Below are positions 58,451 to 64,000 of a stretch of DNA of 64,000 bases, one piece after another. Below the pieces are notes generated by a model. It ran no database searches. It was not told the DNA's origin and was given only the letters and a program-made list of their open reading frames with translations. The position numbers were made by a program, and so were the translations under genes. Source of the DNA: Begonia masoniana (Eukaryota > Streptophyta > Magnoliopsida > Cucurbitales > Begoniaceae); NCBI GenBank assembly GCA_022432975.1, contig CM039506.1, positions 16,070,121-16,134,120 on the forward strand, in the 5' to 3' direction. Numbering within the stretch: position 1 is the first letter of the stretch; each line of letters begins with the position of its first letter.

Positions 58451-59482
58451 TAGATTTTATAAGGTTTAGTTTGATGATCATAAAATCATTTTACTATATC
58501 GCAAACACAAAAAATATCTACAACGAGCATACTTAACTGAAAATACGAAGGAGATATGCATTACTACTAATTGGTCAGATTTCTAATATAGAATACTCTT
58601 TAGTCATTATGCAAAGATAAAATCTAAGATTATTCACATAACCACTTTGCATGTGTCATCTGAAGGAGTTGGTCCTCATTAACACTGACAAACTTACTAA
58701 AATGGGAAAGCGTCCAACAAACTCAGGAAGTAGTCCAAAAGCTATAAGATCAGTACTTTCAATCTGAAAAGCATCCAAAATGAACTGAGCTACATTTCTT
58801 AAAAGGAGTTTCAACAACTTATTTCCTATCTTAATAATAACTTCACTATTGATAAGTAGGCCTATTATTCTTAGTTTTTTAAGATTTATCTTATTAGTAT
58901 AATTATCTTTAATATAAAAGAAATTGCTTTAAATTAAGTTTCTCTCTCTTTTCTTCTCTCCCTTTCATCTATTGTATTTTTTTTTCCTTTTAACATATTT
59001 CGTTGCTTCTAAAACAACAACTCATTTCCTCTCTTCATTCACATTTTGATCGTCATGTATATCATTAGATGATGTGTCTAAACTACGAAACTTTCTTCCT
59101 ACAATTTCTAGTAAAGATGAAGTCACTTGGCGCTGGTAAGTCTACTAGTTCTCATATTAGCACAAATAGATGCTCCAAAACCAATCGAAGAATCTTGTCA
59201 TCTGAATTGTACAATCAAGTTGTTCTAAATCAATTTACAAGAAAAGTAACAAATTAAAACACTTCAAATAGGAATTATAAGGATTTACCTCTACGAAAAC
59301 TCCGCCACATATAAATAGGACGTCTTTGGTGTCAATCTACCGATCATTTGCCAAATAAAATTTCATGCACAAAGAAAATAACATAAACAAATGTATACAT
59401 CGGGTTTTCATTCTTCAAAGCTTACCTGGATATTATCACCTCAAGGATGTTTTCTAGCTCCCTTCTCAGGAACATTGAGCAC

Positions 59483-60220
59483 CTGAAAATGATAACTGGA
59501 CTTTTAAGCTAATAGTTATAACAGCATATACTGTAAGAATTCTAATTCTCAAGACTTTAGACAGATTATTAAAAAGAAAACCAGATCACATAAAACTCCC
59601 AACGGAAATCTTGTGATGAGTATTGAACTTAGCAAAGAAAAAGTTTTACAATGAGGAACTGACACTGTTCATGTGGTTTTTGGTTATTTTCCTCACATTT
59701 CACTCTCCCCAATATAATAAAGATCAGAGGATAAAATAGTGTGTAATATATACGTCATCCTTTAATTTAATCTAATTTTTGGATAGGTTTGACTTTCTAG
59801 GAGCATTCTCATACTTTTTTAATTACGTCATTATTTTATTTTCAACTATTTTTTTATCAAATTAATTAATGCAATAATAAATATTTATTAGCATGTTAAC
59901 TACGAATATTTATGTAACTTGTGGGTCTTCTGTCGGTCATCATTGTTTGAGCATTATTTTGTTTCTTAACCAAGTGATATAGATATACACTTTAATTTAT
60001 ATTATATTTTCAATGATTATTTATGTTTCATTTTTTGGTCCGTATAAATAAATACTTTATTAGTTATTTATAGTCTATAACAAATATAAACGATACATGA
60101 AGGTGCAACGTCAAAATATAAGATTAAAGTGTACTGGTTCAGCATCAAATATTGATCACTGAGATGAATAATTTGTTGAAGAATAATAGGGTTTTGAGGA
60201 GATTTAAATTTAAAGAGGAG
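59483..60220. other. AT-rich intergenic sequence
   Basis: No further CLPX exon could be found here, although the Walker-motif exons would be expected. No reading frame or repeat is supported. Confidence 0.45.
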
Positions 60221-61869
60221 TTAAAAAAATGTGTGGTTCTCCATGAAAGGGAGCTGGGGCGGTAGAGAAACGACTGGAACCACACCTCCTTCCTCGCAGC
60301 TTCGTTCTGGGTCCTCCATAGTTTCAGAATGCCCTTCAGCTTCTTTTTCCAACTCAAAACTGTTCAGCAACTCAGATTCCAAGCTTTCATGGGGTTCACT
60401 CTCTTCGTGTTCTTGTTCTGGTTCATTTGGGTTCTCCATGATTTCAGAATTCTCTTCAGCTTCTTCTTCCAACTCAACATTGTTCTGCAGCAGCTCATCT
60501 TCTTCTAATAACTCAGGTTCTACCATAATCTCGCTCGTTGCCTCCGACAGAAAATCATCCATTGGCTTTATGAGTCTGATAAAACACAAAATATTCATCA
60601 ACTGATATGTCCTCTTGCAAAGCAGACAAGGTGAAGTACCTCGCCGGACTCATCTGATGATTCTCTTCTTGGAAATTGAAAATCAAACCATGAGCGAAGG
60701 CAGCGGCCTTATTAAAGCAAACTTGTAAATTTTCAGCCAACACAGAAACTTCGATTTTGCGAATTGGTAGATTTCAAATGGATTGGTGTTCTTCATCAAG
60801 AATCTTGATTCGTCATGTACAATACGATTTATCAGGGAAGTAGTATGGAAGACAGATGAGCAAGCAAAACAGAGAAGCAAAATCAGAGCAGTAATCTTGT
60901 ATATATTTCGAAAACTTGGCTGGGAATTGCTTCTGGCTACAGAATTCCCATCTGAGTTATTGTTGTCTATGGGACAATGTTCAGATTTATTGTGATCTGC
61001 TTCTTCTTCTTCTTGTTTATCTTCTCTGTCAATTCCATTAGAAGAAACTTCATTTGATTTCTGAGAGCTGTCAGATTGAGTCTCTTCTGTAACTTCAGTA
61101 TCCGAAAAGCTCTCGAAAAGAAGGCTTCCCACAACCCTTTTCCCATCTTCTTCCTCGTGAAGATGGGTTTGGTCTGTAATGAAGAAACTGAGGCCTTGGC
61201 GATAAGTAATTTGTTTTTGGATCATATGGGGGCATGGCTGGATCCTCATCAAGAGGAGCTATAATTTGACAAGATGACGGACTCGAAGCAGGACTAATCT
61301 TAAACCTGTACTCGAAGATTGACTAAATCAGCATCCTCAAACATAGTATTTTCTGAAAAACCTGAACTTTTTGTTGCACTATCAATGAAAGACACAGTTT
61401 TTGAAGCTTTATGAATCGAAGATGAAGCTCGTAAAGCCAGCCGGAGGTCCGTCGAATCTAAGGATGGTCTGCAATTCGTAACAAGGATAGATCCATAAAG
61501 AACGAAAAATGCAGAAGTCTGTTATTTACACCAGAAAAAAAAAAGAGAGATCATTGAAGACTCAGAATTTGTTTTCCCGTCACGTTCTGGGCAAACAAAC
61601 AACATTTCCTTGAGGAAAGAAAACAAAAAAAAAAGCCTAAACTTGAAAAATCACTAAACTAATCGACTGTTCGCAGGAGTTGTAGGATTTAAACCACTAG
61701 AACTCGGAGTAATCGAAGGCTTCATAAATAGGCCTCCGGTGAAACTCCTTCAGACTGGGTTGGCTGTTTCGGAGTTTCTCAAAACAGGGTTCGGAAGGAC
61801 CCTGCTTGAAGTCGGCGAAGACGACGATGACTTGTTAGAAGGGGAAGGAAGCCATTGAAAGGAAAGAAG
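60221..61869 (-). pseudogene. Plant-specific transmembrane protein gene, decayed
   Basis: The N-terminal exon (about 61869-61675) reads PSPSNKSSSSSPTSSRVLPN, then RSFTGG.F.KPSITP. A second stretch (61460-61300) reads DLRLALRASSSIHKASKTVSF. Then come FKISPASSPSSCQIIAPLDE (61290-61230), DPKTNYLSPRPQFLHYRPNP, FESFSDTEVTEETQSDSSQ (near 61110), a single hydrophobic helix ALILLLCFACSSVF (near 60890), and an acidic Glu-rich tail to 60221. From memory this resembles the uncharacterised plant family of Arabidopsis At1g16630. Function is unknown. At least three frameshifts (near 61155, 60740, 60600) and two early stops break it, and a central part is missing. Some single-base shifts could be sequence errors. 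Confidence 0.5.
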
Positions 61870-62341
61870 GACAGTTTGGAAAGACAGGCAAACTGAAAAA
61901 TCAGATATGTAACAGCTAGTTTGCGAAGGAGATGACAATTTGAAATTTAGTGATTTTCCACCGTTAAAATAGGATTATTTAATAAGCGAGAAATAATTAA
62001 AGCCGTTGGATTAAGGTAATCCTCTGTAGACGTTGAAGATCTTTTTCTACTTGGCTTTTATTAGAATGACGATATCTTTTAGGAATCAAAAGATTTTAAT
62101 TTTATTCCATCATGAATTATAATTTCTACAGTAAACCGAACCGGACCATTTAAACCCTAATTTGCTAACCCTATTAATCTATTGTCGTCGGTTCTCTCCA
62201 GACAGTTCACTCCTCTTCCACAGTCGCTTCTTCTCTGCTCTCTTCGTCCTCGACTTCGGCAGACACCTCTCCATTATTCTAGACATTACCGTCGCACTCT
62301 CTCTTCGGCTCCCTTTTCGGCTTTTTCTTTGTCAGCCTGTG

Positions 62342-63798
62342 ATGGGCGAACCCCGAAGGTAAGCTCTCTACTCTCTGCTCTTTCAGATTCTTTGTTTTGA
62401 GACCTATGAATCAATTCTTCTGTGCTTTGCCGATTAATCAGATTGCGCTTTGAAATCTGAAGAATATATGAGATTGCAAGACCCAAACGAACGATTCGAT
62501 TAAGTTCTGAATAATTAGGAATTCCTCTTTATAAATATTTTGTCCTTCAAGTTTTTTTTTTTTTTTTATTACTCGATAATATTAGGCAGATTTAAAAAAA
62601 AAAAAAAACCTTTATTTTCTTTGATTTGAACTCAGCCAACTAAAAATCCTTCCTCCAGATACGGTATTAACACATTGGTATTAGGAAATTATGCAGCTGC
62701 CATGAAGAAAGGCAGGCTTAGCTTTAGTGGAAGAAAGAAGGCTTCAGAAAAATTGGTCACGAAGAATAACTTTGCTGTTATCGAAGAAGAAATTGGGGCC
62801 AGAGCGAAGAAGAACACTGTACTAGGAAAGTTCTTGCTGACATTACAAACTCACGAAGAAACCAGACATCGAAGAAGAAGCAAACACAAAACTAACTTTA
62901 TTAATAGATGGTAGCTCTTGGGGCCTAAAGAGAAAAACAAAAGCAACCCACAAGTACAAGGATATTTAACTGCATAAATATTGGAACAAATTATATTCAA
63001 ATTCTTGATTTTGTTAGTTACCGTTACCAAGTCCAAAGGTCTTCAAAAAATAATCCATTTCTTTGCCCCTTCCTGGTGTTGGGTTTTGATGCATTCTTCA
63101 TACTTGTGCAAAAAATTTTCCTCTGCGATGTCTTTTTCATGACGAAGAAAAACAATGGTACTAGGAAAGTTCTTGCTGACATTACAAACTCACGAAGAAA
63201 CCAGACATCGAAGAAGAAGCAGAATGCAAGAACTTTCTTCGTGAGTTTGTAATGTCAGCAAGAACTTTCCTAGTACCAATGTTCTTCTTCGACATGAAAA
63301 AGACATCGCAGAGGAAAGATTTTTGCACAAGCATGAAGAATGCATGAAAGCCCAACACCAGGAAGGGGCAATGGAAATGGATTATTTTTTGAAGACCTTT
63401 GGACTTGGTAACAGTAACTAACAAAATCAAGAATTTGAATATAATTTGTTTTAATATTTATGCAGTTATATCCTTGTACTTGTGGGTTGCTTTTGTTTTT
63501 CTCTTTAGGTTGGCCCCAAGAGCTACCATCTCTTAATAAAGTTAGTTTTTGCTTCATATCTTACATTTTAAATTCTTCTGTTTTTTATTTTTATAAACGT
63601 CTTTTGCTGCTTTTGTTGTAGCCAGAAAGCCCTTCAAGGAGTCCTCCGGGGCTCTTAGAAGAGATGCTGGAGCAGCCAATCACAAGGTTTGCTTCACCTG
63701 ATCCTTCACCTCCTAAATCACCTGATGATGATCAGTGCTGGGAGGATAAAGACATAACTTTCAAATTGTTGGACTCCCCAAAGTTGGTGAAGCACTGA
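62342..63798 (+). pseudogene. PATRONUS (plant securin)-like gene with rearranged exons
   Basis: A workable exon set is: 62342-62358 (MGEPRR start, donor AAG|GTAAGC), 62659-62914 (KKGRLSFSGRKKASEK and, with a 1-base deletion, the RKVLADITN block), about 63291-63407 (HEKDIAEERFLHKHEECMKA), 63509-63540 (WPQELPSLNK) and 63622-63798 (PESPSRSPPGLLEE ... CWEDKDITFKLLDSP, TGA). RKxLxDITN is a D-box-like motif. The DIAxERFLHxHxxC block matches my memory of PATRONUS1, the nuclear inhibitor of separase in plants. Exons 2-4 are partly copied in inverted orientation in between, so a normal transcript is doubtful. Confidence 0.5.
62877..63555. repeat. Large hairpin: ~320-bp inverted repeat, 33-bp loop
   Basis: The left arm (62877-63200) is the reverse complement of the right arm (63234-63555), with roughly 15-20 differences by eye. 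The loop is 63201-63233. The arms cover the RKVLADITN segment, the DIAEERFLH exon, the intron after it and the WPQELPSLNK exon. Sense and antisense copies of securin-like exons therefore lie in one potential transcript. Confidence 0.92.
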
Positions 63799-63865
63799 GA
63801 GATTTGCAGAGGCATCTCAAGAAGTTTATTCGTTTTTTTTTTTGTTTTTGGATGGAGATGGACGA

Positions 63866-64000
63866 AGATGATTTTTCTCGTCCTTTAGGCCTCTAAGTGC
63901 AGGCTTGTGTCAAATAATTCATCTTTTGAAGCAAATCAAAAAGATGAGTTATTTGACACAAGCCTGAACTTATAGGCCTAAGAGATGAGAAAAATCATCT
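63866..64000. repeat. Second inverted repeat, at the window end
   Basis: The left arm (63866 to about 63927) and right arm (about 63938-64000) pair around a ~10-bp loop (GAAGCAAATC region). Words on each arm include AGATGATTTTTCTC, AGGCTTGTGTCAAATAA and their complements. It lies ~65 bases after the securin-like stop codon. The right arm runs to the last base of the window, so it may extend beyond. Confidence 0.9.

Larger units (their letters stand above)
56255..59482 (-). pseudogene. CLPX: CLPX (ATP-dependent Clp protease ATPase subunit) pseudogene
   Basis: Six exons are readable on the minus strand: 59482-59426 (VPEKGARKHP, then TGA, GDNIQ), 59336-59289 (DTKDVLFICGG), about 59233-59103 (RQDSSIGFGA and ANMRTSRLTSA), 58763-58660 (ESTDLIAFGLLPEFVGRFPI), 56550-56488 (VLIELKNAL, a TAG, YKKLFSMN) and 56375-56255 (VKLHLTEKALRFIAKKAMAK). 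Most keep GT/AG borders. The order matches the second half of the AAA+ module and sensor-2 region of ClpX, the mitochondrial unfoldase partner of ClpP. Stops in two exons, several single-base deletions and a missing N-terminal half (zinc finger, Walker A/B) make it non-functional. A Pack-MULE sits in one intron. Confidence 0.85.

Noticed and set aside
60231..60605. 124-codon plus-strand Ser-rich frame
   Set aside because: Shadow of the acidic Glu-rich tail of the minus-strand transmembrane-protein gene (GAA/GAG read as TTC/CTC).

Overview
This window is plant nuclear DNA, almost certainly from a eudicot. It has spliceosomal introns, long-LTR Ty3/gypsy (chromovirus-type) retrotransposons with initiator-Met-tRNA primer sites, a hAT transposase relic, a Pack-MULE, and relics of plant genes (SEP1-like, RUP-like WD40, CLPX, CYP85A, and a PATRONUS/securin-like gene). 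I see no rRNA, tRNA or CRISPR feature. A 100-N scaffold gap lies at 3642-3741. I cannot name the species.

Layout. Positions 1-2870 are a noisier second copy of 8975-11824, and the copies lie either side of the gap. Both contain a nested stack: a family-B LTR in a family-A LTR in a hAT transposase. From 3742 to 8768 runs a minus-strand gypsy element (broken pol, gag, PBS, 5' LTR) cut by the gap. After the hAT relic (to about 13.3 kb) come a broken SEP1-like gene (14.5-15.1 kb) and a gypsy pol-LTR-PBS-gag chain that shares one LTR (15.2-22.1 kb), whose gag is split by a 3.7-kb family-D solo LTR. From 22 to 34.5 kb two clusters of a ~210-bp satellite flank a solo LTR (23.0-25.3 kb) and a second solo LTR (26.0-33.7 kb). 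The second one was itself split by an internally deleted gypsy element that keeps almost all of pol. From 34.6 to 53.5 kb there are a RUP-like WD40 fragment, gag remnants and four more solo LTRs, some nested. Another solo LTR spans 53.6-56.1 kb. From 56.2 to 64 kb is the only gene-like stretch: a decayed CLPX gene with a Pack-MULE carrying CYP85A pieces in one intron, a decayed transmembrane-protein gene, and a PATRONUS-like gene whose exons are partly inverted into a ~320-bp-arm hairpin.

How it fits together. At least eight solo LTRs can be delimited by 5-bp target-site duplications (five perfect, three with one mismatch), and no element is complete. Recombination and decay have therefore dominated. 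The LTR families A, B and D (and others) differ in sequence but share one internal plan: a pyrimidine-rich leader, a splice-donor-like site, an intron-like stretch, a ~45-57-nt micro-exon-like block ending in a near-perfect CAG|GTAAGT, a CATGCATCAT-type motif, an acceptor-like GATGTAG|GT, and, in family A, tandem repeats before the LTR end. I regard that shared spliced-leader plan, the securin-like hairpin locus and the Pack-MULE in CLPX as the observations most worth checking. Family letters A-F are labels used only in this report.
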